From an uncultured Bacillota bacterium (lineage in GTDB: Bacteria > Bacillota_I > Bacilli_A > RF39 > UBA660), in NCBI GenBank assembly GCA_900317975.1, contig ONIZ01000001.1:346107-410106 (forward strand): a DNA stretch of 64,000 nucleotides, given 5' to 3'. The notes beneath the pieces are model-generated. The model ran no database searches. It saw only the letters and a program-made list of their open reading frames with translations, and was not told the origin of the DNA. This document shows, piece after piece, positions 39,803-49,452 of this stretch (position 1 is its first letter; each line of letters begins with the position of its first letter). The position numbers were made by a program, and so were the translations under genes.

Positions 39803-42478
39803 TTATATGATTTTCTTGAATGTGAATGTACATGATGTATTTGATATACTATTAGTTTCACATGCAATTTGTAATTTATTTCCGATTGTTCTTAAATATA
39901 ATCTATTTGTACCATTACCACCATGCAACATTATTTCATCTGTATAATTACCAGATAGATTTGGATTTATTGTCATTGTTCCAGAATAATAACCACAAGT
40001 TGTAGAATATAATAGAGCAGAATATAATCCTGTTGTAAATGTATTATTAAATGTGTATGCATCTTTCCAATTAGTTTCTATTGTTAATGTTGTAGTAACA
40101 GTAATTTTTTCATAGTTTTCATCTGTAGAAATTTCAATATTGTTATTTGATTTTGATATAGAAATACCATTACCTGATTTTATATAAGCATATGTGCCAT
40201 CCGTTGTTAATAAATAACTTGAATTGTTAGCAGATAGAATTCTTACACCATCTTGGACTTCCAAAATACCTGATACTGTATCATATTGTAATTTATTTTG
40301 AAGGATATAACCATAAGATAGATCATTTGGATTAGAACCTGTAAGCATTAAATATGCTGTAGCATTAGATCCACCATTGAATGATTTGATTTCAACCTTA
40401 TGATCACCATTAAATGTATCTATAGCTTTTGTAGTTCCATTATCAAGAAGAACATTATTTCCAGTTCCTCCTTTCTTTATAAATGAATTAGCATATGCAT
40501 ATCCAGTAGCTACAATATTTTCACTAACATAACTTGATCCTTCAACATATGATTTTCCTGTTACCTTTAATCTATAATTTGTTTGATTATTACCATTTAT
40601 TGTAAGATAATTAATATTAGCAAGATAATTACCATCAGTTGAAATTGATGTATTTGTAATTGTATCTTTAGATGTATAAAATGATAATCGGCTAGCTTGT
40701 CCTGTATTAACATTAGATTTAAGTTCATATGTCATTATAGTTGGAACACCATTATTAAAATATATACCTTTAGTAGCAGATCCAGCTGAACCAGTATATG
40801 TACCTATAATATTATCATTTGTATAGAAAGCAAAATGATCAGTTTGTCCTGTATTAACATGAGATTTAAGTTCATATGTCATTACAGTTGGAACACCGGC
40901 ATTAAGATACATTCCCTTTGTTGTTGATCCAATTGTTGTTTCATATGCTGCTATAGTATTGTTTTCTTTATAGTAAGTTAAATGATATTTAGTACCAGCA
41001 TAAGTATAAGCATATGTAGCATATTGACATGCAGCAAATGATGACCCATTCCAATAAGCACCTTGATATTTAGATCCAATAGCAGTAGATGGTGTATGTA
41101 GGAAATCATTAAATGTGATACCACCATCAGCATTCAATAAATAAGTAGATCTATTATTATCTATAGATAGAATTCTTACACCATCTTGGACTTCTAAAAT
41201 ACCTGCTTGTGTATCATATTGTAATTTATTTTGAAGGATATAACCATAAGATAGATCATTTGGATTAGAGCCCGTAAGCATTAAATATGCTGTAGCATTA
41301 GATCCACTATTGAATGATTTGATTTCAACCTTATGATCATCATTATTTATAGAAGAAAGTAATACATATGTTCCATCTGCTTTCAATATATAGTTTTCAC
41401 TATTTGCTAAATTAGCAATTTGAAGACCACCATTTGTTGAAATAAATTTTTGTGATGTTGTAACTGATCCATTTGCATTAATAGCATTTACATCTAAATT
41501 ATTAGCAACTGTCAGTTTTCCATTCAAATATGATGTTCCATTTACTTTTAAGGTATATGAATCACTATCCATCGCACAGTTTAATGAAACACTTCTAAAT
41601 TGGGGTGTTGCACTAGTATTGGCAGTTTCTGATAGACGCATATTAGCCCAATATGCTGTTGCATATTCAACAAGATTAGATCTATCAAATACCTCACCAT
41701 TTGCTAATAATATTTGAATGTTTGTACCTCCATGTTTAATGAATTTATTTGCATGTGATGATTGAATAGTGTATGTTGTTTGAGCATAAGAAGTTCCATT
41801 TATATAACTATTTCCATTTACATAAGTATTTCCATCTGCATATAATATTGGAATATAAGTATTAAGTGTATTTAGGCCTATACTATTAGATGAGCGAGAC
41901 AATAAAATGACATTATTAGAGTCAGATGTTCCTAAATTTGTTATCTTAAACTCTGGACAATAACATAGTTTTCCATTAGGTAACCCAAATATCATATACA
42001 TTTTATTTTTGTCATTCTGGGTTAATGGTTGTAGAAATGAATTTGACTTGAAATTAGTCAATATGACATTATACGTATATCCTTTAAGATATGTTATATA
42101 GCCTTCAGCAAAATAATTAAGACTATTTCCAATATTATAGTTATTAGATGTTTTTGGTATTATATTGTAGACATTTGATATATTACCTTGAACATCAATA
42201 TTACCCTGTATGTCATTAAACTTGCCAGTTAGACTGTCATAAGAAAATTGTTGTCCCCAAATATGAGTACTTGTCAATAGATTAGGTATATTATTGATAC
42301 TATCAGCAACACTATTAAATCTTGATAACCCAATCCCAACATATGAATTTGTCAATGGCTGCCAAATTTGTTGTTCTTTTCCAACTATAATTAATGAATT
42401 TTCAAATTCATCTCCAATAGGATTTGTTGGTGGATTATATGAATATGCAAATATTTTATCAGTTACTTTTGTAGACAT
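39803..42478 (-). CDS. Phage tail fibre with internal repeats (891 aa)
   Basis: The N-terminus (GKEQQIWQPLTNSYVGIG) and body of short glycine/asparagine-rich repeats (NGTSYLNGKL, NSYINGTSY) fit a trimeric tail fibre. A block of roughly 55 residues (DHKVEIKSFN … GVRIL) occurs twice, and a unit with YELKS-VNTGQ and TKGIYFNNGVPT occurs about three times; both are also nearly identical at DNA level. There is no signal peptide or membrane segment. It is presumably the host-binding fibre. The repeats allow length change by recombination. Confidence 0.8.
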   Translation of the reverse strand: MSTKVTDKIFAYSYNPPTNPIGDEFENSLIIVGKEQQIWQPLTNSYVGIGLSRFNSVADSINNIPNLLTSTHIWGQQFSYDSLTGKFNDIQGNIDVQGNISNVYNIIPKTSNNYNIGNSLNYFAEGYITYLKGYTYNVILTNFKSNSFLQPLTQNDKNKMYMIFGLPNGKLCYCPEFKITNLGTSDSNNVILLSRSSNSIGLNTLNTYIPILYADGNTYVNGNSYINGTSYAQTTYTIQSSHANKFIKHGGTNIQILLANGEVFDRSNLVEYATAYWANMRLSETANTSATPQFRSVSLNCAMDSDSYTLKVNGTSYLNGKLTVANNLDVNAINANGSVTTSQKFISTNGGLQIANLANSENYILKADGTYVLLSSINNDDHKVEIKSFNSGSNATAYLMLTGSNPNDLSYGYILQNKLQYDTQAGILEVQDGVRILSIDNNRSTYLLNADGGITFNDFLHTPSTAIGSKYQGAYWNGSSFAACQYATYAYTYAGTKYHLTYYKENNTIAAYETTIGSTTKGMYLNAGVPTVMTYELKSHVNTGQTDHFAFYTNDNIIGTYTGSAGSATKGIYFNNGVPTIMTYELKSNVNTGQASRLSFYTSKDTITNTSISTDGNYLANINYLTINGNNQTNYRLKVTGKSYVEGSSYVSENIVATGYAYANSFIKKGGTGNNVLLDNGTTKAIDTFNGDHKVEIKSFNGGSNATAYLMLTGSNPNDLSYGYILQNKLQYDTVSGILEVQDGVRILSANNSSYLLTTDGTYAYIKSGNGISISKSNNNIEISTDENYEKITVTTTLTIETNWKDAYTFNNTFTTGLYSALLYSTTCGYYSGTMTINPNLSGNYTDEIMLHGGNGTNRLYLRTIGNKLQIACETNSISNTSCTFTFKKII

Positions 42479-42510
42479 ATAAAAATGTACAAATTATATT
42501 TAATATATAA

Positions 42511-42552
42511 TTAAAAATAAAGAGAAATACTCATATAATAAGTACTTCTCTT
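42511..42552 (-). terminator. Terminator of the gp26-like gene pair
   Basis: On the minus strand, an 11-bp stem with one mismatch (AGAGAAGTACT with AGTATTTCTCT) is followed by a T-rich run. It lies between the baseplate pair and the fibre gene. Confidence 0.65.
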
Positions 42553-42561
42553 ATATTTTAT

Positions 42562-42861
42562 TTATAGCTTTGGAATAGATACCTTAGGTAATGAGCTTTG
42601 AGCATTCTTATACATACTATTGAAGTTTGTATTCATTTTTGATTTACTCATCATATTATCATATTGCTCTCTTTCTTCCTTACTCTTCTTTTCTTGTTCT
42701 TTATTGAACTCATTGATATCTTCCAGCATTTGTTCATATTCAAAATAAACCAGTCTATCTATTTCTGATGGCGCTATATGCCAATCTCTAGATATGTATA
42801 GTTTATTTTTTACCAAATTTCTTAAATTTACTCTCCATAGCAAATAAAGAGCTTGGTCCAT
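42562..42861 (-). CDS. Small baseplate-assembly protein, gp51-like candidate (99 aa)
   Basis: A charged protein with DWHIAPSEIDRLVYFEYEQMLEDINEFNKEQEKK, the kind of 'W-x-x-x-P-x-E ... Y-E' pattern found in T4-like baseplate or tail assembly proteins. It starts 59 bases inside the gp26-like gene in the +1 (equivalently -2) frame and has no obvious ribosome-binding site. It may be translated as a frameshift extension of that gene at the A6 run before its stop codon. Confidence 0.6.
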   Translation of the reverse strand: MDQALYLLWRVNLRNLVKNKLYISRDWHIAPSEIDRLVYFEYEQMLEDINEFNKEQEKKSKEEREQYDNMMSKSKMNTNFNSMYKNAQSSLPKVSIPKL

Positions 42862-43894
42862 CTGGAAATCGGATAAGTGAAGTTACTTCCTCACCACAAG
42901 TTGGACATTTTTGTATAAGCTTTGTATCAGGTGTTACAATAATATTTGTAATGACATCATCCATAAATTTAAATGTATCAATATCCCATGAATCAAATTT
43001 ACGTTTGAATTCTCTTATTTGTCTTTGAGCTATTGTATCATCCTTAGATATCTTTGGTAAGAACCATGGCAAGAATCTTATCAATACTGGATCAAAATTA
43101 CGATCTGGTTTTTCTTGATATCTAGTTGCTAACCATTGTCTAATATTGATATCCTTTTCAAGTGTTGGTAACCATAGAGTAATTACGCCTTGCATTGGTA
43201 ATCCATACTCTTCAGGATCAATTTCCCATATACGTTTGCTTCTATTATACATAGGCATTACATCAGGATCAGGCATATCAAACAACAGATTACCAGAAGT
43301 CAATGTAAATGTTACTGGATTATCACAGTTAGGACAATCTTCACTATATTCAATCTTACTATCACCATTGATAAATGTATATTCTCTAATCAATAAGATA
43401 AAGAAGAATCTATCCCAAGCATTAATATTGTACCATGGGAGTGGTCCTGTACTTGTTTGTATAGCAAAACAGCTCTTTAAGATCTCATTAAATACTCTAT
43501 CAACAGAATTTGCGTTCTCATCATCAATTGTAGACCAATTACGTATAGCTTCTACAGTTGCAGGACGAATCTTAAACTGCCAGTCCTCAGGATAGAATAC
43601 ATCTCTTTCACCTAAGTATTGTCTATCTACATCCATCCAGCCGTCACGAATTTCTGCATTCTTGAATATTGACTCACCAAGTCTTGATATATGATGTTCT
43701 TGATTGAACTTGTCTTCGGCATCCTTATCAATCCGTGGGCCCATACTTGGCAAATGAATATCATCAACATGTATTTTCTTTGGTTTTTGTTCTTCAGCTG
43801 GCTTAGGAGCTTCTGGAGCTTCTGGAGCTTCTTCAACATATTCAGGAATTTGTCCTTGTAGTTGTTGTTCTAAATTATTTTCATTCTCTATCAT
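42803..43894 (-). CDS. Baseplate hub protein, T4 gp26-like (363 aa)
   Basis: After a Glu/Pro/Ala-rich N-terminal linker, the protein has two CxxC pairs (CPNCDNP and CPTCGEE) that should bind zinc, and a central region (FNEILKSCFAIQTSTGPLPWYNINAWDRFFFILLIREYTF) like the T4 gp26-type baseplate proteins. I infer a role in baseplate hub assembly or tape-measure chaperoning. The last codons (GGT AAA AAA TAA) form a slippery run within the overlap with the next gene. Confidence 0.65.
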   Translation of the reverse strand: MIENENNLEQQLQGQIPEYVEEAPEAPEAPKPAEEQKPKKIHVDDIHLPSMGPRIDKDAEDKFNQEHHISRLGESIFKNAEIRDGWMDVDRQYLGERDVFYPEDWQFKIRPATVEAIRNWSTIDDENANSVDRVFNEILKSCFAIQTSTGPLPWYNINAWDRFFFILLIREYTFINGDSKIEYSEDCPNCDNPVTFTLTSGNLLFDMPDPDVMPMYNRSKRIWEIDPEEYGLPMQGVITLWLPTLEKDINIRQWLATRYQEKPDRNFDPVLIRFLPWFLPKISKDDTIAQRQIREFKRKFDSWDIDTFKFMDDVITNIIVTPDTKLIQKCPTCGEEVTSLIRFPDGPSSLFAMESKFKKFGKK

Positions 43895-43987
43895 AATTAA
43901 AATTTAATATATAATTATTATGTGTTTTTCTAATTAACATCTTTATTTATTTAATAATATTATTTTATTGTGATTTTTGAGTAATTT

Positions 43988-45694
43988 CTAAAAGATTTTT
44001 TCATATTTTGATGAATAAATAATGATAGGTTCATCTTTTTGTGTAAGTTTCTTAGTTTCAAGTTTGACTCTTATCTTATGATCAAAGAAATCATCTGACA
44101 TTTCTGCATGATTTACTACAAAAATAGTACGATTATCTTTAAGATTATTCTTCAATAGATCAAGCATTATATTACGGCTTTCACTATCCATATTAGAAAA
44201 CAATTCATCTAAGAAGAATATATTGAATTCGACATTTGATATGACATTAGCAATAATTCCAAAGATAATTCCGATATCCAATGATTTCTTTTGTCCTGTA
44301 GAAAGATCTGAATAACTTATTTCTTTAGGATTACCATCAAAATAGATATGAGGTTTAAACTCCTGATCATATTCAACATTATATAGCTGATTAAGTTTGT
44401 TCATATAATATTTGATTGATTTGTTGATGTGTGGTATCAATGTGTCTAATAATGAATATCTCAAAGTCTTGCTAAACAATTCATTCATATCATTCCATTC
44501 CCCAATATCTTTGTCCGATACTCTAATCTTATCTTGTAATACGATATTTTTCTCTTCATATTCTTTTATTAGTTCATCATAGTTGTCTTGCAATAACTGT
44601 ACAGAATCATTATATGACTTTATACTTGCATCAATATTAGATATTTCTTTTCTAAGACTGTCCATTTGTTCATCATAATGTTCTATTTGAGTATTGGATT
44701 CATTAAGAAAAGTTGATTTCTGGGATTCTATTTCCTTTTTGTCTGCTTCATATTTTCTATAGTCATCTGCCAATTGGTTCATAGTATCTTTATAAGTATT
44801 GATCTGGTTAGGATCTATGTCATGACCGCATGTAGGGCATTTACCAAATTTGAATGTATTGAAATTGTCTTTTGCTTGTTTACCAAGTGTAGCAACTTCA
44901 ATCATCTTCTTTTGTAAGTTCTTTATATTAGTATCAAATTCTTTTACTTTCTCATCTCTTTTCTGAATATCATTATTCTTCTGGTTCTTTAGATTTACTC
45001 CTTCTTCTATCAATTTCTCTCTTTTGTTTTTTATTCCATTGATGTCTATTGATGTTTCCAATTGTAATGTTTGTGTGAGTTTCTTAGACTTAAGATTTTC
45101 TATTTGATTAAGATTTTCATTTAATATAGCATTCAATTGGGCATTTTCATTTATTTGATTTTTTCTTTCAATAACAATTTGATTATTATATTCCGTGAAA
45201 GTCTTAAATCCAAAAATATCATCTAAGAATTGTCGAGTCTCTCCCGGATTCATTGCTGCTAAACTGTTTTTGAATGCATTAAATGATATGATACACATTT
45301 TCTCTACAGCCAATCTTGGTACATCATAGAATTCTTCTTCCAATATTTCTTGAGTATCTCTTTTGTTAGATGCTGCAATTTGTTTTCCATTTACTGTAAC
45401 TTCTAATGGAGCTGTCATTGATCTATTTATATGGATTTCTTTGTTTTTAGATATGAGATTAAGCTCAACACCACAAGTATTAGACTTTGTATGCCAAGCA
45501 ACTAAATCCCCATTACGATGCTCTTTTACTTTGCCATATAGACCCCATAAGATTGCTTCACCAACAGTTGTCTTACCACTACCTATAATACCAGATAGTT
45601 TAATAAGTCCTTCTAGATCCTCAAAATTAAAAAACTGTTCTCCGTATATACTTCTAAAATTATTTATTTTGATATTCTTTATTCTCATACCCAT
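43988..45694 (-). CDS. Recombination endonuclease subunit, gp46/SbcC/Rad50-like (568 aa)
   Basis: Walker A GIIGSGKTT (35-43), a long coiled coil broken by the zinc hook CPTCG (C286, C289), the ABC signature LSTGQKKSLD, Walker B FNIFFLDELFSNMDSE and a His switch (FVVNHAEM) identify a Rad50/SbcC-type SMC ATPase of T4 gp46 length. It opens and tethers DNA ends for resection with its nuclease partner, encoded immediately upstream. It acts in recombination-dependent replication and host DNA degradation. Confidence 0.92.
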   Translation of the reverse strand: MGMRIKNIKINNFRSIYGEQFFNFEDLEGLIKLSGIIGSGKTTVGEAILWGLYGKVKEHRNGDLVAWHTKSNTCGVELNLISKNKEIHINRSMTAPLEVTVNGKQIAASNKRDTQEILEEEFYDVPRLAVEKMCIISFNAFKNSLAAMNPGETRQFLDDIFGFKTFTEYNNQIVIERKNQINENAQLNAILNENLNQIENLKSKKLTQTLQLETSIDINGIKNKREKLIEEGVNLKNQKNNDIQKRDEKVKEFDTNIKNLQKKMIEVATLGKQAKDNFNTFKFGKCPTCGHDIDPNQINTYKDTMNQLADDYRKYEADKKEIESQKSTFLNESNTQIEHYDEQMDSLRKEISNIDASIKSYNDSVQLLQDNYDELIKEYEEKNIVLQDKIRVSDKDIGEWNDMNELFSKTLRYSLLDTLIPHINKSIKYYMNKLNQLYNVEYDQEFKPHIYFDGNPKEISYSDLSTGQKKSLDIGIIFGIIANVISNVEFNIFFLDELFSNMDSESRNIMLDLLKNNLKDNRTIFVVNHAEMSDDFFDHKIRVKLETKKLTQKDEPIIIYSSKYEKIF

Positions 45695-45750
45695 TAATAC
45701 AATAAATTTTATTTACCATTAATGGGCAATTCATATTACAACTACTGTTT

Positions 45751-46776
45751 CTATTCATCTTTTATTTCCTTTATATTTATTTTGTCTTTTATGATTGTAT
45801 ATTTATTTGTCAAATATTCAGGTACATTCTCTTCAATATACTTATCAATATTAGCATTGAAATAACTAAGCTCCAATGTCTCTCCCTGTGAATTATCAAT
45901 GATTTGTATTCTTATATTATATTCTGCATATTTAGATTTGATCTCTTTTATTCTTTCAATATATTTTGCTTTGTTTATATTAGTATTGAATATGCATAAC
46001 TGAACATAAGCATTCTTGAAATCTTCCTCACCCAAATCAAATATAGATTCATTGAAATATCTTTTGAATTTGGGAGTAGTTATGTTTTCAATTTTTTCTA
46101 CCACATTATTGTCATCTAATATATAGACATATCGTTTTGAATTTACATCATTGAAATTGAACGCAAATGCTGCCCCAAGATTATAAAGATTCTTATTAGG
46201 TTGAGCATTAATGAAATGAATATGTCCTGACCACACCTTTGTATCTTTAAGCATCACTTGTCTAGAATAATCCCATTTACTGAGATCATCATGACAAAAA
46301 ATATTTTTTATTGGATCATCTATTTGGTAGAATATATCCGAAAAATTCTGAAAATTCTCAGTATAATACCATGGAAGATATAAGTCACCATTTTCAAAAT
46401 ATGGCTCATTATTAATGAATCTTACATTTGGATGACATTTTACAAATTCTTCTCCAAAAATAAGTTCATAAGAATTATAGGTATGAAACTCTTCCAATGG
46501 ACTATAATAATCATGATTACCTGCTAAAAAGAAAAATTGAATATTATTGAATTGATCAGATAGCTTTCGTATTAGATTCTTAAGTTCAATTCCAACTTGT
46601 TGATTAACTGAGTATCTTATGTCTGTCAAATCTCCAAGAAACACAACTCTATCAATATCTTTAGTTTCCAATACTTCTACAATTTGTGTATTGAAAAATC
46701 TTAATTGATTTTCTAACCATGTTACAGAATTTGAACCTGTACCAAAATGACAATCACCAATTAAAAGTTGTCTCAT
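45751..46776 (-). CDS. Recombination nuclease, gp47/SbcD/Mre11-like (341 aa)
   Basis: The metallophosphoesterase motifs are in Mre11 order: IGDCHFG (D8, H10), FLGDLTD, AGNHDYY, FCHDD and SGHIHF. The length matches T4 gp47. It forms the nuclease part of the complex with the gp46-like ATPase and is transcribed first. A variant promoter lies upstream on the minus strand. Confidence 0.9.
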   Translation of the reverse strand: MRQLLIGDCHFGTGSNSVTWLENQLRFFNTQIVEVLETKDIDRVVFLGDLTDIRYSVNQQVGIELKNLIRKLSDQFNNIQFFFLAGNHDYYSPLEEFHTYNSYELIFGEEFVKCHPNVRFINNEPYFENGDLYLPWYYTENFQNFSDIFYQIDDPIKNIFCHDDLSKWDYSRQVMLKDTKVWSGHIHFINAQPNKNLYNLGAAFAFNFNDVNSKRYVYILDDNNVVEKIENITTPKFKRYFNESIFDLGEEDFKNAYVQLCIFNTNINKAKYIERIKEIKSKYAEYNIRIQIIDNSQGETLELSYFNANIDKYIEENVPEYLTNKYTIIKDKINIKEIKDE

Positions 46777-46806
46777 TAAGTGTCTTTTTTAGTATATTTT
46801 TTTGAT

Positions 46807-46842
46807 AATTATAAAATAGTTAAAGAATGTTTAAAAATTCAA
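46807..46842 (-). promoter_or_regulatory. Variant phage promoter for gp47-gp46
   Basis: On the minus strand TTGAAT(TTTT) is followed after 18 bases by TATTTT and ATAATT. It resembles the plus-strand consensus with a longer spacer and one -10 change. Confidence 0.45.
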
Positions 46843-46874
46843 TGATTTTATTAACATATTTTACTTAGTTTATA

Positions 46875-46912
46875 TTGAATTTTTCTGATATTTTACTATA
46901 TTATTATTGTAT
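46875..46912 (+). promoter_or_regulatory. Phage consensus promoter
   Basis: TTGAAT, 16 bases, TATATT, then ATTATTGTATATT. It is divergent from the gp47 promoter about 40 bases away. Confidence 0.7.
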
Positions 46913-46937
46913 ATTAATAACAACAAATACATATAAT

Positions 46938-47282
46938 ATGAATATTTTACACAATCCTTCAGATTTCAAGGTTTTGGATTTCTACCACTATCCAACTGCT
47001 GTAGTAAATAGAATTGTAGAATGGGATGAAGGATTCCACGAGGGTGCTCCAGGTCTTAATGAAGACGTCAAAGATCTTTTTGATGCACTCATTGATGATT
47101 TGGAGACATTATTGGGGAAGAGATTAAGAGACAATAAGATTGCCATGAAAGTCTTGCATGTTCCCACAAACACTATTTTCTATCTTGGATATAAAGACTG
47201 GAATTGGTGCTTAGGTCTTTCACTTAATCCCTATATGACAGGTAAAAGAATGATTGGAAAGAACTTTGATATGAATAGTTAA
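46938..47282 (+). CDS. Hypothetical protein (114 aa)
   Basis: The ATG after the promoter is chosen; the longer open frame runs through the promoter. The protein is soluble, with an acidic middle (GLNEDVKDLFDALIDDLETLLG) and a Trp/Tyr-rich end. No family is recognised. Confidence 0.65.
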   Translation: MNILHNPSDFKVLDFYHYPTAVVNRIVEWDEGFHEGAPGLNEDVKDLFDALIDDLETLLGKRLRDNKIAMKVLHVPTNTIFYLGYKDWNWCLGLSLNPYMTGKRMIGKNFDMNS

Positions 47283-47309
47283 CAAAATTTTATTTTATAT
47301 TAAATAATT

Positions 47310-47435
47310 ATGAAAATGAACTACAAGGAGGCTGAGACAAAGAAGAATCGTAAGCCCAAGCATTCAACAGCAAAAACAGAGTATTCACGTAAAGGAAAGC
47401 ATAAGTTCAATCCAGATAATACTGAAGACTATTGA
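47310..47435 (+). CDS. Small basic protein (41 aa)
   Basis: A Lys/Arg-rich, probably disordered product (KKNRKPKHSTAKTEYSRKGKHKF) with an acidic end. Nucleic-acid or ribosome binding is plausible from composition only. Confidence 0.55.
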   Translation: MKMNYKEAETKKNRKPKHSTAKTEYSRKGKHKFNPDNTEDY

Positions 47436-47492
47436 AATGTTTTAAGTAAGATACTATTTTAATTATAGAAAAATATGTAATAAAGAATATTC

Positions 47493-48062
47493 ATGGAAAA
47501 TGATTCTTTAGTAGCAATAAATATATATAATAAAGACACCAAAGAACTTTATAATAATAAAGAAACACCAATACTTTACTATTGGAATGGTGATGGAGAT
47601 CTTTTACAATGCATATTAAATGACAAGCAATTCAAAGACAACTATATTAGTAAGATAAATAATATTGATATTTATTGCAATATGAAGATGTCTTATTTCT
47701 ATTTTTGTTATGATGAAGACAATAATGAACAATATGTTGATAATTCTGTCTTGTTAAGTGATTACATTTCATTAAACAGTTTTGAATCATATTCAATTGT
47801 TTTGAAAATAATTATCAATCATTTGTATGATCTTTATTCAAAAGCATTCAATGGTAAGTCTTATGAGAAATTAAATGTATTCAATGAAGACATCATTATT
47901 GATATCTATGATGAAATCAAAAATAAATATAAAGAAAGACTGTTGAAAAATACATTAATCAATTGGGTAAGATCTGAAATAAGTAAGAAAGAAAAATTGA
48001 ATGAAGAAAATGAAAACTATATAATAGATACATTAACAAACATTTTAAAAAATAAAGAATAA
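47493..48062 (+). CDS. Hypothetical protein (189 aa)
   Basis: An acidic, Asn/Tyr/Ile-rich soluble protein without motifs I recognise. It ends two bases before the next gene. Confidence 0.65.
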   Translation: MENDSLVAINIYNKDTKELYNNKETPILYYWNGDGDLLQCILNDKQFKDNYISKINNIDIYCNMKMSYFYFCYDEDNNEQYVDNSVLLSDYISLNSFESYSIVLKIIINHLYDLYSKAFNGKSYEKLNVFNEDIIIDIYDEIKNKYKERLLKNTLINWVRSEISKKEKLNEENENYIIDTLTNILKNKE

Positions 48063-48064
48063 TT

Positions 48065-48475
48065 ATGGAATATACAGATTTTAAGTTTGCTATCCCTTAT
48101 ATCAATTGTTCAAATTTCAAAGAAAAAGATACCGTTGTTCTGCGAAATATCATTAAGGGAGCAAGAATTGGAGACATGCTTAAGTTCTCAGGCTATGGAA
48201 ACATTAATTTTAGTGAAGATGATGTACCGCATTGGCATCCTGTTATTACGGAATTAGATTCATTTACAAGATCTAAGACTAACTGTATGATCTTTGATAT
48301 TGATAGTAATTGTCAATATAATAAGATGTTTTTATATCATACAATTTTGCCTCAACATGGGTTTTATGGTTTATTATTATATAACTCAAATATAAATAAG
48401 TTCTTACACATATACAATATTGGTTATGATGTAAATAATCTTGTAATTAAAATGTTCAAGATAATCAACAAATAA
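48065..48475 (+). CDS. Hypothetical protein (136 aa)
   Basis: A mixed alpha/beta protein with HWHPVITELDSFT, where paired His and acidic residues could bind a metal. The function is unknown. Confidence 0.65.
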   Translation: MEYTDFKFAIPYINCSNFKEKDTVVLRNIIKGARIGDMLKFSGYGNINFSEDDVPHWHPVITELDSFTRSKTNCMIFDIDSNCQYNKMFLYHTILPQHGFYGLLLYNSNINKFLHIYNIGYDVNNLVIKMFKIINK

Positions 48476-48499
48476 CAAATATATTTATAAAGAGCAAAT

Positions 48500-48757
48500 A
48501 TGCCAGATACAGATATTGTACCTCAACAACAAAGTTCATTTGATGGCGTAATAAAACAATGGCCTGGTGAAGGTGGTGATGTTGCCTTAGGTACCACAAT
48601 TGCAAAAGACCGAATTGCATTTATAAGACAAGCAGCATTAACGTTATTTGCAGCACAATATATTGAAAATGATAAGAAGGCTAAAGAAATATGTCGTAAG
48701 GCAGTAAAATATGCCACTATAATAGCAAGTGAATTAGAAAGTAGAGGTTACTTATAA
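48500..48757 (+). CDS. Hypothetical phage protein (85 aa)
   Basis: A Gln/Gly-rich N-terminal arm (VPQQQSSFDGVIKQWPGEGG) precedes a helical region (ECRKAVKYATII-like, ending ASELESRGYL). The pattern suggests a small oligomeric DNA-binding or virion-associated protein, but no family is certain. Confidence 0.6.
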   Translation: MPDTDIVPQQQSSFDGVIKQWPGEGGDVALGTTIAKDRIAFIRQAALTLFAAQYIENDKKAKEICRKAVKYATIIASELESRGYL

Positions 48758-48775
48758 ATATATATATGAAGTGAA

Positions 48776-49420
48776 ATGAAAAAGATCTTAATGTTTTTTA
48801 TTGGAATGATGCTTATGTTTTCTTTCCAATCATGTGTAGTAGGAACATATGCAACAACTCAAGATGATATTTATGTTGAAGCTGAAGCAGATGTTGTATA
48901 CACAAATGTAGATTTTGGTGTAGTTATAAGATATGGTACTCCATATTACTATAACGGTGATCTTTTATATTATATCTATAATGGACTTTATTATTACCCA
49001 TTTTACTATGATAACTATTGGTATGTAAGAGTATATAGACGTCCATTTAATCATCTTTATCATAGACCTTATTTCAGACCTAATCGTCATGATCATAGAT
49101 TTGCTCCTGGTGTTCATCGTGGTTTTGATAGACCTGTAGGAGGACATAGACCAGACAATAGAGTAGGTGGTAGACAACATTCTACTAATCATAGACCAGA
49201 CGTAAGGCCAAATGATAGAACACGTCGTCCTGATAACAGAGTTTCTAGACCTGTTGAGAACAGACCAGTAGCAAGGCCAAATACACAAACAAGACCTCAG
49301 CCACAAGCTAGACCAAACACTCAGTCTAGAATGGGATCTGTTGGTGTTCGACCTTCTGCTCCTGCTTCAAGACCAAGTTCCGGAAATTCAGGTGGCGGCC
49401 GCTTCGGAGGAAGAAGATAA
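48776..49420 (+). CDS. Tyr-rich/Arg-Pro-rich lipoprotein (214 aa)
   Basis: The lipoprotein signal MKKILMFFIGMMLMFSFQSC (C20) is followed by a domain very rich in Tyr (YYYPFYYDNYWYVRVY) and then about 120 residues of low-complexity Arg/Pro/Asn/His repeats (RPDNRV, RPNDRTRRP). The tail is very basic and probably disordered; it could bind nucleic acid, LPS or peptidoglycan at the envelope. Similar YXXY plus RP-rich lipoproteins occur in Bacteroidota genomes as I recall, so acquisition from a host is possible. Confidence 0.7.
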   Translation: MKKILMFFIGMMLMFSFQSCVVGTYATTQDDIYVEAEADVVYTNVDFGVVIRYGTPYYYNGDLLYYIYNGLYYYPFYYDNYWYVRVYRRPFNHLYHRPYFRPNRHDHRFAPGVHRGFDRPVGGHRPDNRVGGRQHSTNHRPDVRPNDRTRRPDNRVSRPVENRPVARPNTQTRPQPQARPNTQSRMGSVGVRPSAPASRPSSGNSGGGRFGGRR

Positions 49421-49452
49421 ATTAAACAAATATATTTAACTTAAAAGAACAA

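Noticed and set aside
43146..43595. Plus-strand 149-codon frame
   Set aside because: It lies wholly antisense to the gp26-like gene, which has zinc motifs and clear coding character.
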